Source: Planctomycetota bacterium | GTDB lineage: Bacteria > Planctomycetota > Phycisphaerae > Phycisphaerales > SM1A02 | NCBI GenBank assembly: GCA_026386795.1 | Contig: JAPLMU010000052.1 | Span: 29,506 to 93,505 of the forward strand | Length of the DNA: 64,000 nucleotides | Direction of reading: 5' to 3' | In this document: piece by piece, positions 17,957 through 27,359 of the stretch | Layout: the number at the start of each line of letters is the position of its first letter | How positions within the stretch are numbered: the stretch's first letter is position 1 | Position numbers and translations under genes: made by a program | The notes under the pieces: model-generated | What the model was told of the DNA's origin: nothing | The model's database searches: none | What the model saw: only the letters and a program-made list of their open reading frames with translations

Positions 17957-19499
17957 TTGAGCGGCCAGTAGCTGGGCCGCTTGGCGCTAGGAAGTCATTT
18001 GCGGTGGGGGTTGGATTGAATCGCTTTACATCCTCGACAGCGGTCGGCATTGGGCTGTTCTCCCAGCCGCCACCGAGCGAGCGGTACAGCTCAACGCAGT
18101 CTTGTGCAACTAAACCTTCAGCTTGCGCGAGTCCGTTACGTGCGATCACCGATGCTTGTAAGTACTCGATGAGCCGAGCAATATCGATCGTGCCTGCGTT
18201 GTACTGCATGAACGCCAAGTCGTAAGAGGCGCCGATCTCTCTTGCGCTGTCAGAGAAGTTTCCACGGACGGCTCGAGCAGCAGTAAATGAAGTGATCGAT
18301 GATTCCACCTGGTTGATGGCAGTCACCACGGTCAACTGGTAGCGCAACAGTGCATCAGCAGAGCGAGCTTTCGCTTGCTTGACGCGCGCTTCAGCCGCCC
18401 CGGTCAGGATGTTCATGAAATTCCAACTGATCGCCGGCGTGATGCCGTACGTCATGTTCTTGTTGACGTCGGTGAGATCACTGAAATTCGGTGTTTGGAT
18501 GACGAAGTTGCCAGTGAATGTGAAGCGCGGCAAATAGCCAGCCTCAGCCACGCCAATTTCGGCTGTCGCAGCCTGAAAGTTGCGTTCTGCGGCCTGAACA
18601 TCAGGGCGGCGCATCAGCAGTGTTGATGGAATGCCCACCGCAATCGGCATATCCACCGAGGGCACTTTGCCATCGGTTTCCACCATTGCGCGCACGCGTT
18701 CGGGCGTTTCGGCTAGCAGAATGCAGAGTCCAGAAAGTTGCTTGGCGATCATGCCGTCAAAGCGAATGGACTCAGCCAATGCCGAAGACTGGCGTGAGCG
18801 AACCTCGCCGAGTTCCACTTTGGACCCCGCCTGATAGCGAACCTTCTTCTCGATCGCTCCGACCAATTTGCCATAACCCTGCGCAAGGTCTCGGTACGCC
18901 TTGCGCTGCGCTTGGAGTTGTCGAATGGTGACGTATGCCTGCGCAACTTCAGCCCGGATACTCACTAACGCGGCGCGGTAGCCCGCAGCACTCATTTGCA
19001 CGCGCGAAACGCCCGCCTCAATCTGCCGACGGACTGCGCCCCATACGTCGATTTCCCAAGCAGCTGAGGCGACATTCCACTCCCAGTTGTTGAAACTCTG
19101 ACGCAGTGCATCTGGATTTTGGATACCGAGCGCGTTGCCGTTGATTTGCCGGTGGCTGTACGCCAGGCCGGTGTCCATCTCGGGGAATAATTTGGCGAAG
19201 TCAACGGTGTATTGCGCGCGGTATTCCTCAAGCGCAAGAAGCGTGCGGCGCAGATCAATGTTCTGCATGTCCGCGCGCGAGACGAGCTCGTCGAGCACCG
19301 GATCCTTGAAATTCTGCCACCAACGCTCGCTGATTGGCTCGGTGACTGCAAGAGCGGCGTCACTCTTGGCAGTGAATTGCGGCTCAACCGGAACGCGCGG
19401 TTCTTGATAGTCAGGCCCAACTGCGCAACCGCCCAGAAGTGTCGCCGTGCTTGCGATCACAGAGGCCCACAAAGGGCAGAAATTCAGGGTAAGGCGCAT
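17949..19499 (-). CDS. RND outer-membrane factor lipoprotein, NodT/OprM family
   Basis: 516 residues. The N-terminus has a lipobox (TATLLGGCAVGPDYQEPRVP), where CxVGPDYxxP is the hallmark of NodT-type outer-membrane efflux lipoproteins. Two repeated TolC-like helical halves follow (for example LARLIEYLQASVIARNGLAQAEG at the end). It forms the outer-membrane and periplasmic channel for the RND pump encoded downstream. First gene of the minus-strand OMF-adaptor-permease operon; the adaptor ATG lies inside its last codons. This order, OMF first, differs from the common adaptor-permease-OMF order but is not rare. Confidence 0.92.
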   Translation of the reverse strand: MRLTLNFCPLWASVIASTATLLGGCAVGPDYQEPRVPVEPQFTAKSDAALAVTEPISERWWQNFKDPVLDELVSRADMQNIDLRRTLLALEEYRAQYTVDFAKLFPEMDTGLAYSHRQINGNALGIQNPDALRQSFNNWEWNVASAAWEIDVWGAVRRQIEAGVSRVQMSAAGYRAALVSIRAEVAQAYVTIRQLQAQRKAYRDLAQGYGKLVGAIEKKVRYQAGSKVELGEVRSRQSSALAESIRFDGMIAKQLSGLCILLAETPERVRAMVETDGKVPSVDMPIAVGIPSTLLMRRPDVQAAERNFQAATAEIGVAEAGYLPRFTFTGNFVIQTPNFSDLTDVNKNMTYGITPAISWNFMNILTGAAEARVKQAKARSADALLRYQLTVVTAINQVESSITSFTAARAVRGNFSDSAREIGASYDLAFMQYNAGTIDIARLIEYLQASVIARNGLAQAEGLVAQDCVELYRSLGGGWENSPMPTAVEDVKRFNPTPTANDFLAPSGPATGRSNG

Positions 19500-19531
19500 T
19501 GCGCGGAGTGTAGCCGCGACAAGGGGGCGAT

Positions 19532-20395
19532 TTACGCGTTTACGGGTCGCCGCACGGGGTCAAGCAGACGCTGCGCATAGGTATTCATGGCATCGCGCAA
19601 CTGATCAAAACTATCGAGTACGTACAGAATCGGCTGGTAATGGTCGATTTCGAAACTCGTGTTGCAGACCGTCTCGAGGTCAAAGGGTCGACGATCGACA
19701 TCCTTGGAGTCCAGCGCGTGCGCACTTTCGCCAGGGCTCGAAATCAAGCCACTTCCGTACAGTCGATTGCGCCCGCCTTCGCGGATCAGACCGAATTCCA
19801 CGGTGAACCAGAATAGTCGTGACAACCGCTCGACATGGCGCGGGTCATCCGTGTTCGCCGCTGCTTTGCCGTAGGTTTGCAGGAAGTCTGCAAAGACTGG
19901 GTCTGCGTGCAACGGCACATGACCAAAGATGTCGTGAAAGATGTCTGGCTCGGGCAGGTAGTTAATAGACTCACGCGACCGAATCACAATAGTGGTTGGA
20001 AATTCACGGCGCGCGAGACAAGCAAAGAACGCCTTCGCAGGAAGATAGCCAGGTACAGCCTTGCTTTGCCAACCAGTGAGTGGCATCAAGAATGTATTGA
20101 CCGACTGCGGCCCCTCGAGGTAGGGAATGTGGTCGCGTACCAAGTTAATGCTGCGTGCTCCACGGAGGTAGACATCGCTGGCGTTGTTAGCCAAATACGC
20201 CATCTGTCGGTCATAGAGGACGCGCCAAGTTTCTTGGTTCTCCTCGGTGTATCCAACATAATTTTGTCCGATGTATGCCTTGGAAATGTCTGGGAAGCCA
20301 GGTTCGCCGTAATGATTGGCGTACTCCTGAGCGGCCTTGCCTTGTGGGCCATCGATCATCGCGTGGTTCAGATTGCCGGACATGCCTTGACCCAT
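19532..20395 (-). CDS. phhA: Phenylalanine-4-hydroxylase (monomeric bacterial type)
   Basis: 287 residues, matching the bacterial single-domain enzymes with no regulatory ACT domain. It converts phenylalanine to tyrosine using tetrahydropterin and O2. The iron ligands are visible as PDIFHDIFGHVPL (two His five apart) and the Glu in FWFTVEFGLI; the pterin/substrate region GARSINLVRDHIPYLEGPQ is also present. ATG 20395 has AAGGGA about 8 bases upstream. No pterin carbinolamine dehydratase (phhB) is adjacent. It is convergent to nothing and precedes the RND operon on the same strand, with no functional link evident. Confidence 0.93.
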   Translation of the reverse strand: MGQGMSGNLNHAMIDGPQGKAAQEYANHYGEPGFPDISKAYIGQNYVGYTEENQETWRVLYDRQMAYLANNASDVYLRGARSINLVRDHIPYLEGPQSVNTFLMPLTGWQSKAVPGYLPAKAFFACLARREFPTTIVIRSRESINYLPEPDIFHDIFGHVPLHADPVFADFLQTYGKAAANTDDPRHVERLSRLFWFTVEFGLIREGGRNRLYGSGLISSPGESAHALDSKDVDRRPFDLETVCNTSFEIDHYQPILYVLDSFDQLRDAMNTYAQRLLDPVRRPVNA

Positions 20396-20468
20396 CGGTA
20401 GTTCCCTTCGTGTTCGTCAGAGTGCTGCTTGCAGCAGTCTAGGCGTGCGCGCTCTCAGAATGAAGTCG

Positions 20469-21080
20469 CTAACTGCCGGCCCGCTCCGTGAGCCACGTCT
20501 TGACCTCATTCGCGGAGGAAATGGCCGGAATGGCTGAAATCCTTGCGATACCCAACTGCGCGCGCGCGTCAATTCCCCATGGATCAACCCCCACTACTTT
20601 GGGGTCAATGAGCAGGTGTTCGCCGGAGACTCGGGCAGCACGAATGACCTGCTCTTGGCAGGAGTTATTGAGTTCCTTGCAGAGTGCCCCTTCATGGGCG
20701 GCAAACGGGTTCTCGCGCATCAGCGCTTGGCCATCGATGAAGTAACCCTTGTAGCGAGCGGCGTCAATTTGAATCCGTGCCCATCGAACATCTGGCGGCT
20801 CGCCGTGATAGATGCACCACCGATCGCAAATGGCGCCTTCCGGTCCGTTCTCGTCAATCTGCTCAAGAGTCACTTGTAAGACCAGCGCGTCATCACTGTC
20901 ATCAGGAAGTTCAAGAACGGTGTCTACCGAACGGAGCATCGCCACCATCACCGACGCCACTAAATGGCCACTCGGCGTGGGCGCCACGCAAATTTCCACG
21001 CGATCCTCGCCGAAGCGGATCTTCCCATGAAGGTGCGTACGCATGAATTGGTAGGCCTCGTCGGCAATCTCGTCGGTCAT
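20469..21080 (-). CDS. Hypothetical protein, acidic, no recognised domain
   Basis: 203 residues, soluble, with no signal peptide or membrane segment. It is rich in Asp, Glu and Ala and contains a Cys-bearing stretch (AICDRWCIYHGEPPDVRW) and a central KGYFIDGQALMRENPFAAHEGALCK. I do not recognise a family. It starts 47 bp from, and divergent to, the aroD-aroE fusion gene if the latter begins at 21128, so the two may share a promoter region. Codon use and composition match the neighbours, which supports a real gene. Confidence 0.65.
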   Translation of the reverse strand: MTDEIADEAYQFMRTHLHGKIRFGEDRVEICVAPTPSGHLVASVMVAMLRSVDTVLELPDDSDDALVLQVTLEQIDENGPEGAICDRWCIYHGEPPDVRWARIQIDAARYKGYFIDGQALMRENPFAAHEGALCKELNNSCQEQVIRAARVSGEHLLIDPKVVGVDPWGIDARAQLGIARISAIPAISSANEVKTWLTERAGS

Positions 21081-21127
21081 TGCATCGAATCCTAACTTCT
21101 AGCGGCGCGCGCCGTAGGATTCCGTTC

Positions 21128-22771
21128 GTGACTCACCTTTGCGTGTCCATTTCCGTTGAAGCCCCGGACGAGATCAATTCTGCTCTTGCCGATGCGCGTC
21201 GCGCGATTGAGCATGGCGCAGATATGGTGGAGTGGCGGGTCGATGTACTGGCGGAGTGCGAGAACGCACTGCACCACGTGCGAACGCTTGTGCGCGAATC
21301 ACCAGCGCCGTGCATTGTGACCATTCGCGGGGCGCGCGAGGGAGGTGATTGGCGCGGCAACGAGGCGGATCGAGTTAGCTTTCTTGAAGCACTCTGCACC
21401 GCTGATGGCGAGCCTGCGCCAACCTATATTGACTTTGAACTTGCCGATGCGCAACGCAGCGCAAATTTGCGGCAGAAACTTGAACTCTGCGTAGCGCATC
21501 CCGGCCAAGTGCGCACCGTCGGTACGCGATTGATTCTGAGTGTGCATGACTTTGAGGGGCGACCCGCGTCACTCCTTCGGCAATGGACCGCGATGGCTGA
21601 GAGTGATGCATGCGCCGTTGCGAAAGTGGCGTGGCGTGCGCGCAGCGTCCGCGACAATATTGAGGCATTTGAGTTGCTTGCCACCCGCGTTAAGCCAGCA
21701 GTAGTGCTCTGTATGGGCGAGCTTGGGCTGATGAGTCGCGTACTCGCGCCGAAATTTGGCGCGTTTCTCACCTTCGCCCACGCGGGCAACGATTCTGATG
21801 CGCAGCGCGCTGCTGCAAACGCTGCAGGCACCGCGCCTGGGCAAGTGTCCGTTGAAGACATGGTCAATCTTTATGGGTTTCGGAGCATTGGTCCCGCCAC
21901 GCGTGTCTTTGGCGTGATCGGTTGGCCAGTCGGTCATTCGCGCAGCCCGCACCTGCACAATGAATGGTTCCGCGCAGCGGGGCGTGATGCAGTGCTGCTT
22001 CCGATGCCAATTCCGCCGGAGTACGAACACTTTAAGGCGACGGTTGCCGAATTGTTGGCGTTTGCGCCGCTTGATTTCCGGGGCGCATGCGTCACGCTCC
22101 CGCACAAAGAGCATCTCGTTCGCTTTGTTCATGAGCACGGCGGACATGTTGATGAGATCGCGGCGCGGATCGGCGCAGCAAACACGCTGTATCTCGATTC
22201 CTCTGGTGCATTGCATTGCACTAATACAGATGCGCCCGCCGCAGTTGACGCTCTCACGCATGGCATGGGTATTCAGCGCGCGGAGCTTCGTGACAAGCGT
22301 GTTGCCGTGCTCGGTGCGGGCGGGGTTGCTCGTGCCGTTGCGGCTGGACTAGCGGATGAAGGCGCTCGTGTTGTGATCTTCAACCGTAACGAAGATCGCG
22401 CGCGACGCTTGTGTGCACAACTCCGAGAAGGTCTGTCACAGCACGGAAGTGGCGCGAAAAACGCTGCAACGGGCAGCGCGAATGAAGGTCACATTGTTGC
22501 AGGCCGTGCCGGTGAAATCAGCTGCGGTTGCTTCCATGCGCTTGTGAACTGCACGCCGGTTGGTATGCAAGGCGGATCGGACCCACAGGGCAATCCACTC
22601 GCAGATGATGTGCATCTTGATGACTCAATCACGGTGATGGATACCGTTTATGCACCTCGCGATACGCCGCTGATCCTTGAGTCACGGTCGCGCGGCGCAC
22701 GCACGGTTGATGGCTGGGCGATGTTTATGAAGCAGGCAGAGCGACAGTTCCGCCTTTGGCATACGGACTAA
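21128..22771 (+). CDS. aroDE: Bifunctional 3-dehydroquinate dehydratase / shikimate dehydrogenase
   Basis: Catalyses steps 3 and 4 of the shikimate pathway. About residues 1-245 are a type I dehydroquinase (HLCVSISVEAPDEINSALAD; DMVEWRVDVL; Schiff-base lysine probably in CAVAKVAWRA). About residues 260-547 are shikimate dehydrogenase: VIGWPVGHSRSPHLHNEWF, TLPHKEHLVRF, NTDAPAAVDAL, the dinucleotide loop VLGAGGVARAVAAGL and the NADP-type FNRNEDRARRL. The ORF track starts from a TTG (21080) that overlaps the divergent gene; GTG 21128 begins at the first conserved strand and is preferred. aroC lies 2 kb downstream in the same orientation, with an opposing membrane-protein gene between. Confidence 0.92.
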   Translation: MTHLCVSISVEAPDEINSALADARRAIEHGADMVEWRVDVLAECENALHHVRTLVRESPAPCIVTIRGAREGGDWRGNEADRVSFLEALCTADGEPAPTYIDFELADAQRSANLRQKLELCVAHPGQVRTVGTRLILSVHDFEGRPASLLRQWTAMAESDACAVAKVAWRARSVRDNIEAFELLATRVKPAVVLCMGELGLMSRVLAPKFGAFLTFAHAGNDSDAQRAAANAAGTAPGQVSVEDMVNLYGFRSIGPATRVFGVIGWPVGHSRSPHLHNEWFRAAGRDAVLLPMPIPPEYEHFKATVAELLAFAPLDFRGACVTLPHKEHLVRFVHEHGGHVDEIAARIGAANTLYLDSSGALHCTNTDAPAAVDALTHGMGIQRAELRDKRVAVLGAGGVARAVAAGLADEGARVVIFNRNEDRARRLCAQLREGLSQHGSGAKNAATGSANEGHIVAGRAGEISCGCFHALVNCTPVGMQGGSDPQGNPLADDVHLDDSITVMDTVYAPRDTPLILESRSRGARTVDGWAMFMKQAERQFRLWHTD

Positions 22772-22805
22772 GAAGCAACGACAAGTACACCGCAGTGCTG
22801 CTGGA

Positions 22806-24569
22806 TCACTCGTGGGAAGGATTGGGTCTATCGATTCGCTCCGCGTCGGTGCGGAATGCGTCGCGCGCCGACTTTGGAACTTCCCACAGCGTGAATCTGT
22901 CAGACTGTTTCACAATCTGTGATTCGCGCGGAATCGCAGCGACTGACATCGGCCCACGACCGCCCCCGCCGGGTGGCCCATCCGACCCGCGCCGCGCTTC
23001 CAGTATGTAGAGGCGTTCGTATCGATCAAAGTCCGACTCTTTCAGTGTTCCCCAGCGTGCGTGCGTGTTCATGGCAAATGCAGCCCAGAATTCCAAGCCA
23101 TGTCGCGCAGCAACGACAGCCTGATCGCCGGGTGCAATATCCGCACGCCAAGAACGCAATTCTGCGAAACCATCATCGTCCACCGTTTGCATGAGCCGCC
23201 CATGTCTGCTTGCGTTTGCAGTCACCACGAGTACTGTCGCTGCAATCACGGCTACGGATGTTTGAAGTATCTGCCACCCACGTCGCCGCGGTACACAAAG
23301 CAAGAACGCAGCTATGCACGCGAGTGGTACCGGCTCCATTAGTGCGAGCCGCATCATTTGGTCACCGCTTAAGAGCGGACATGCGAGGCATGCTGCCGTA
23401 AAGAGCAAGCCAAACAGGAATGCCTCATCAGCACGCGCGTGCGTGCACTCCTCTGCATCGGTTCGACGAATGGAACGCGTCGCCCACGTCAGGGCTGCAA
23501 TGCCGAGTGCAAGTGCAGTGATCCAGGCAGTGCCCATCCATGCGCCACTGATCGGTGGACCTGGTGGTCCGCGCATGCCTCGCCGTTCTTCGGGTCCACC
23601 CATGCCTCTCGGCCCACCGGGTCCTCGAGGTCCGTCCATGCCTCTGGGTCCATCCATCCCTCGGGGTCCATCCATACCTCGGGGTCCATCCATACCTCTG
23701 GGTCCACCCATCCCTCCCGAGCCTTCGCTTTCGCCAGAAATCAGCTTCGCGGGCAGCTTTATGACTGCTTCAGCCTTACCTGGCGCTATCCACCACACTG
23801 CACCAAATAGGACAGCGCCAACGACTGTGAATAGCAGCGCAGCGCGCAACGCGTGCTTCGGCGAGATCCCACCACGCACCGCCCACACGACAAGCATGAG
23901 CACACACCCAAGCGCCGTTGCGGCACACGTGCCCGCATGCGTGAGCGCCGTGAGAACGAGCATGACGATGGCCGCTAGCCACCAGTGTAATGAGCGGCGA
24001 CGATCACTCGCGCGCATGGCAGTCCATGTGCATATCCATGTGCTTGCCATGAAGACATATGCCATCGACTGTTTCTCAAAGTCACCGACCATTCGTAACA
24101 GCGGTGGGCTGATGGTGAGTGCAAGACCAACCGCGACTGCGCTCGGAATTGCGCTCCGTGTTCCGCGCCCAAAGATCCACGCAGCCATAAACAATGGAAT
24201 AGCCGCCAACGGCTCTGCAACAGTGTCAATAACGCGTGAAGCCCACAGAGTTGCAGTGTCAATATCCAAACCAAACATCAACATTGTGCATTTGGCAAGT
24301 ACTGCATCGCACAGAAAAGTAAGCGGCACATCGGACCACCGAAGTGCGCCTCGTTCCAGTAGCTCCCGAGCTTGTACCGCGTAGTAGCCAGCATCCATAC
24401 CTGCGGGCACAGCACTGCGAAAGAGCATCGATCCGCGTACGAAAAACGCAAACGCAACAACGGCGACAAGGGCGATGCACCACGCCTGGTCGCGAAACAT
24501 GGCGAGCGGCGAAGTGCAGCGCGTGGGGTGATTGGTGGCTGCTTCGGTTTCGTGGTCGGTACTCATCAT
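22806..24569 (-). CDS. Multi-pass GT-C-like membrane protein with collagen-like insert
   Basis: 587 residues with about 10-12 hydrophobic segments. The N-terminal AGMDAGYYAVQARELLERG resembles the first extracytoplasmic loop of GT-C glycosyltransferases (PMT/STT3 class), where the Asp is catalytic, so a polyprenyl-sugar-dependent transferase is the best guess. Between about residues 270 and 330 lies GGPRGMDGPRGMDGPRGMDG, a collagen-like Gly-Pro-Arg repeat, followed by Arg/Gly/Pro-rich sequence and then more TM segments. The C-terminal domain (about 470-587) is soluble. It is convergent with aroDE (34-bp gap). No neighbour clarifies the substrate. Confidence 0.7.
   Translation of the reverse strand: MMSTDHETEAATNHPTRCTSPLAMFRDQAWCIALVAVVAFAFFVRGSMLFRSAVPAGMDAGYYAVQARELLERGALRWSDVPLTFLCDAVLAKCTMLMFGLDIDTATLWASRVIDTVAEPLAAIPLFMAAWIFGRGTRSAIPSAVAVGLALTISPPLLRMVGDFEKQSMAYVFMASTWICTWTAMRASDRRRSLHWWLAAIVMLVLTALTHAGTCAATALGCVLMLVVWAVRGGISPKHALRAALLFTVVGAVLFGAVWWIAPGKAEAVIKLPAKLISGESEGSGGMGGPRGMDGPRGMDGPRGMDGPRGMDGPRGPGGPRGMGGPEERRGMRGPPGPPISGAWMGTAWITALALGIAALTWATRSIRRTDAEECTHARADEAFLFGLLFTAACLACPLLSGDQMMRLALMEPVPLACIAAFLLCVPRRRGWQILQTSVAVIAATVLVVTANASRHGRLMQTVDDDGFAELRSWRADIAPGDQAVVAARHGLEFWAAFAMNTHARWGTLKESDFDRYERLYILEARRGSDGPPGGGGRGPMSVAAIPRESQIVKQSDRFTLWEVPKSARDAFRTDAERIDRPNPSHE
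23620..23720 (-). repeat. 18-bp minisatellite encoding (GPRGMD)n
   Basis: About five near-identical 18-bp units (plus-strand form GGTCCATCCATACCTCTG) lie inside the GT-C-like gene. The unit length is a multiple of three, so copy-number change would keep the frame. The boundaries are approximate because the flanking units are degenerate. Confidence 0.85.
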
Positions 24570-24728
24570 GCGTACTTCGCTTCGTGTTTCGACAGCGCCT
24601 TTTTCGGTCTAATCTTCCACTTTCATCTCCATCTTCTGCGTGGTGTAGCAAGTGGTTGCCGGCCGCACGAGCCGAGGGACGGACTTGTTTCTCGTTTCAA
24701 TGTCACGGCGTGGATATCCTTGCAACCC

Positions 24729-25895
24729 ATGCTGACCTACCGCACCGCTGGCGAGTCTCACGGCCCCACGCTCCTGGCGTTAGTGGAAGGACTTCCCGCC
24801 GGCCTGGTCGTTGACACCGCGTTCATCAATACTGAACTAGCGCGCCGTCAGGGTGGCTACGGCCGTGGAGCAAGGCAGCGAATCGAAACTGATCAAGTGC
24901 GAATTCTCACTGGAGTGCGTGCTGGAGTGACGCTTGGTTCGCCAGTAGCACTTGAGGTTCCAAACAAGGACAGTCGGCTCGATGACGTGGAGAAGACTCC
25001 ACCATTCACTCGTCCACGGCCTGGTCATGCAGATCTTGCGGGCAGCCTGAAGTGGTTGACCCTTGATTGTCGTGGCACGCTTGAGCGTGCAAGTGCGCGG
25101 GAAACGGCAGCGCGCGTCGCGGCTGGCGCGCTTGCCCGCGTGTTCTTGCGCGAGTTCGGAATTGAAGTCTTTGGATTTGTGAGCGGGGCTATTGATGCCA
25201 CATGCGTCATGGAAGTAGATATGGACACGCTGCCTGAACTGCGTGCAGCTCGTGACGCAAGTGACGTCTACTGTCCAGACCCAGAAACGAGTTCCCGGAT
25301 CATTGACCACATCCACAACGCGAAGGTTGAAAAGGACACGGTAGGTGGACGTGTCGAGGCTTATGTACTTGGCGTTCCCCCTGGTCTCGGCACCTGCGTG
25401 CAGTGGAATGAGCGGCTTGATTCTCGCTTGGCTGCTGCAGTCATGGGCATTCAGGCGTTCAAGGCTGTAGAGATTGGAATGGGTGCTGACTGTGCGTGGC
25501 ACTTCGGTAGCCAGGTGCATGATCCGATCGAATACGACGGTTCGCTTGCCGGAGAGTCGCATCTTGGATTTACTCGCCCCACCAACAATGCCGGCGGACT
25601 TGAGGGCGGCATGACGAACGGCATGCCACTGGTGGTTCGTGGCACGATGAAGCCAATATCAACACTTCTGCGCGGTATGCCAAGCGTTGATTTAACTACT
25701 CATGAATCAGTGCAGAGCCAGCACGAACGCAGTGATGTCAGTGCAATCGCTGCGGCGAGTGTGGTGATGGAGAATGTTGTTGCGTTCGAAGTTGCGGCAG
25801 CATTCATCGCTAAGTTTGGCGGCGACTCTATGGCTGAGGTGCGCGCGCACTTCGACGCCACTATGCAGATGGCTCGTGCTCTCCACGCGAAATAA
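24729..25895 (+). CDS. aroC: Chorismate synthase
   Basis: Last step of the shikimate pathway: FMN-dependent conversion of EPSP to chorismate. 388 residues. Family blocks: YRTAGESHGPTLLALVEGLP at the start, RPGHADLAGSLKW, RASARETAARVAAGALAR and GGLEGGMTNGMPLVVR. The ORF track begins at 24372, but the sequence before 24729 reads as non-coding shadow of the opposing gene and the first conserved residue follows ATG 24729 directly. The GAF-domain gene follows after 33 bp. Confidence 0.95.
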   Translation: MLTYRTAGESHGPTLLALVEGLPAGLVVDTAFINTELARRQGGYGRGARQRIETDQVRILTGVRAGVTLGSPVALEVPNKDSRLDDVEKTPPFTRPRPGHADLAGSLKWLTLDCRGTLERASARETAARVAAGALARVFLREFGIEVFGFVSGAIDATCVMEVDMDTLPELRAARDASDVYCPDPETSSRIIDHIHNAKVEKDTVGGRVEAYVLGVPPGLGTCVQWNERLDSRLAAAVMGIQAFKAVEIGMGADCAWHFGSQVHDPIEYDGSLAGESHLGFTRPTNNAGGLEGGMTNGMPLVVRGTMKPISTLLRGMPSVDLTTHESVQSQHERSDVSAIAAASVVMENVVAFEVAAAFIAKFGGDSMAEVRAHFDATMQMARALHAK

Positions 25896-25928
25896 CGGTG
25901 GTCATCTCGCTCAGAGAGAAGGTTTCTC

Positions 25929-26384
25929 ATGGCTGAAATCAACAGTGACATTCTTGCGGGGAACGATGCAACGGCGTGCCTTGAGGCGGTCATTCGCATG
26001 TTCAGTGCCGATACTGGGACGCTGCATTTCTTGGGCGCGGATGGCATGCTCCACTTGGCGGCGCTGCATGGCATCATTCCAGCGGCAGTCATGGAGCACA
26101 TCCGCACAATTCCGATTGGTAAGGGCATGGCGGGCGTCTGTGCGGAGTTGAACGAGCCAGTCTCGTGGTGCAATCTCAATAACGACGGATCCGGAGTGGT
26201 TCCGTCCAAAGCGCGCTCAATGGGTCTCGCCGGTTCGATTGTGGTTCCTGTCCGGAATGGGTCGGTGCTCGTTGGAACACTTGGAATCGCTAACAAAGAA
26301 GAGCGGACTTTCTCAGAGGCAGAGACGGTCCTGCTGATGGAATGCGCGTCATCGTTGGCGCGGTTCCATGCAATGCCGCGCTGA
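25929..26384 (+). CDS. Stand-alone GAF domain protein
   Basis: 151 residues forming a single GAF domain: IRMFSADTGTLHFLGADGML, IPIGKGMAGVCAELNEPVSW, SIVVPVRNGSVLVGTLGIANK and a closing helix FSEAETVLLMECASSLARF. Stand-alone GAF proteins bind small ligands or act as fRMsr-type methionine sulfoxide reductases. Only one Cys (GVCAEL) lies in the usual position and the fRMsr triad is not apparent, so a sensor or partner role is more likely. AGAAGG precedes the ATG by 6 bases. It sits 33 bp after aroC. Confidence 0.8.
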   Translation: MAEINSDILAGNDATACLEAVIRMFSADTGTLHFLGADGMLHLAALHGIIPAAVMEHIRTIPIGKGMAGVCAELNEPVSWCNLNNDGSGVVPSKARSMGLAGSIVVPVRNGSVLVGTLGIANKEERTFSEAETVLLMECASSLARFHAMPR

Positions 26385-26427
26385 ACCGCTGGTGAATTCC
26401 GGGTGGTATCGGTTGGACGCCTTGAGA

Positions 26428-27075
26428 TCAGCGCATCTGCGCGGCAAGCCATGCGCGCGAGAGTGCTAAGTCTCGCTCTACGGTGGCGACTGAAACATTC
26501 AGCAATTTGGCCACGTTGGGGATGGTGATCCCGCCGATCGTGTGAAGCGAGAGCGCTTCGGCTCTGCGCGGCGAAATCTGCGCAAGTTCTGCAAGCTTGT
26601 CGTGCAGCACATCAACATCAGACATATGAGTGGACTCTTCCGCAGGCGAACGCTCGCCGCGCTGTTCAACATCTCCCATTGGTTGTTGCTTTGTGCGCCC
26701 ACCGCGCTTGATTGTCAGACGCCTGCGCCGTCGATCCGCGATGATGCGGACAAAGAGCATCGTTGCGATCGCTGCGAGATGGTCCTGGTTAACAACCTTC
26801 GTCTCTTGTTCGACAAGGCGGCGAAACGTCTCGCCCAGAAGTGAAGTGGGGCTGATGGTTTGCTGGCCAGTTCGGGCGCGTTCGGCTACGAGTTGGCGTT
26901 CGGCCAGTGCACGGAGCGCGTCATAGTGGTCAGCGACGAGGTCGGAGATGCCCTTTTTGAAACTTGGGTTATCGCCTGATTGGCGAGAGTTGCCTTCGCT
27001 AACGTTGTCCGTCCCCTGATTTCCTTGCTCGTCGGCGTGCGGTGTGGTCGGATTCAGATCGGTCGTGCTGCTCAT
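26428..27075 (-). CDS. ECF-type sigma factor, TIGR02999-like
   Basis: 215 residues from ATG 27075; the ORF extension to 27240 has no conserved content. Region 2 is DLVADHYDALRALAERQLVAERA through HLAAIATMLFVRIIADRRRRR, and region 4 is the C-terminal HTH (SPRRAEALSLHTIGGITIPNVAKLLNVSVATVERDLALSRAWL). The LxLHxxxGxTxxxxAxxLxVSxxTVxRDxxxARAWL pattern is that of the planctomycete-enriched TIGR02999 sigma family. It directs RNA polymerase to target promoters; no anti-sigma gene is adjacent. The ~40-residue N-terminal tail is polar and probably disordered. A G-rich GGGGGGAGGAG lies about 25-35 bases upstream of the ATG, too far to be its ribosome site. Confidence 0.87.
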   Translation of the reverse strand: MSSTTDLNPTTPHADEQGNQGTDNVSEGNSRQSGDNPSFKKGISDLVADHYDALRALAERQLVAERARTGQQTISPTSLLGETFRRLVEQETKVVNQDHLAAIATMLFVRIIADRRRRRLTIKRGGRTKQQPMGDVEQRGERSPAEESTHMSDVDVLHDKLAELAQISPRRAEALSLHTIGGITIPNVAKLLNVSVATVERDLALSRAWLAAQMR

Positions 27076-27359
27076 GCTTCCATGTCCAATAGTGCTTATT
27101 TTTTCTCCTCCCCCCGGATATAACGCGCAATTGCGGGATATTGCCCTCAGTGAATTTTCCTCGAAGGTGAGAATTTTCTTCGATTCAGAGGCGTTCGGTC
27201 GCTTTGCGCCGCCAAGCGTGAACATTGCGAGTGCATCCACCTCAGCGCCGCCAACGAAGCGGTAGCACGAGTGTTGTTATTTGCACTTAAGATCCGATCG
27301 TTGGTCACTTCCTCAACCAAGAGCAGGCGAGGCCGCTCTGTTACCGTGAGACCTTACTT

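Noticed and set aside
23314-24384. 356-residue plus-strand ORF rich in Pro/Gly/Ser
   Set aside because: It is antisense to the GT-C-like gene; its SIPRGPSIPRG text is the reverse reading of the collagen-like repeat, with no start signal or family.
24372-24728. N-terminal extension of chorismate synthase
   Set aside because: Overlaps the opposing gene start and lacks conserved residues; the family begins at ATG 24729.
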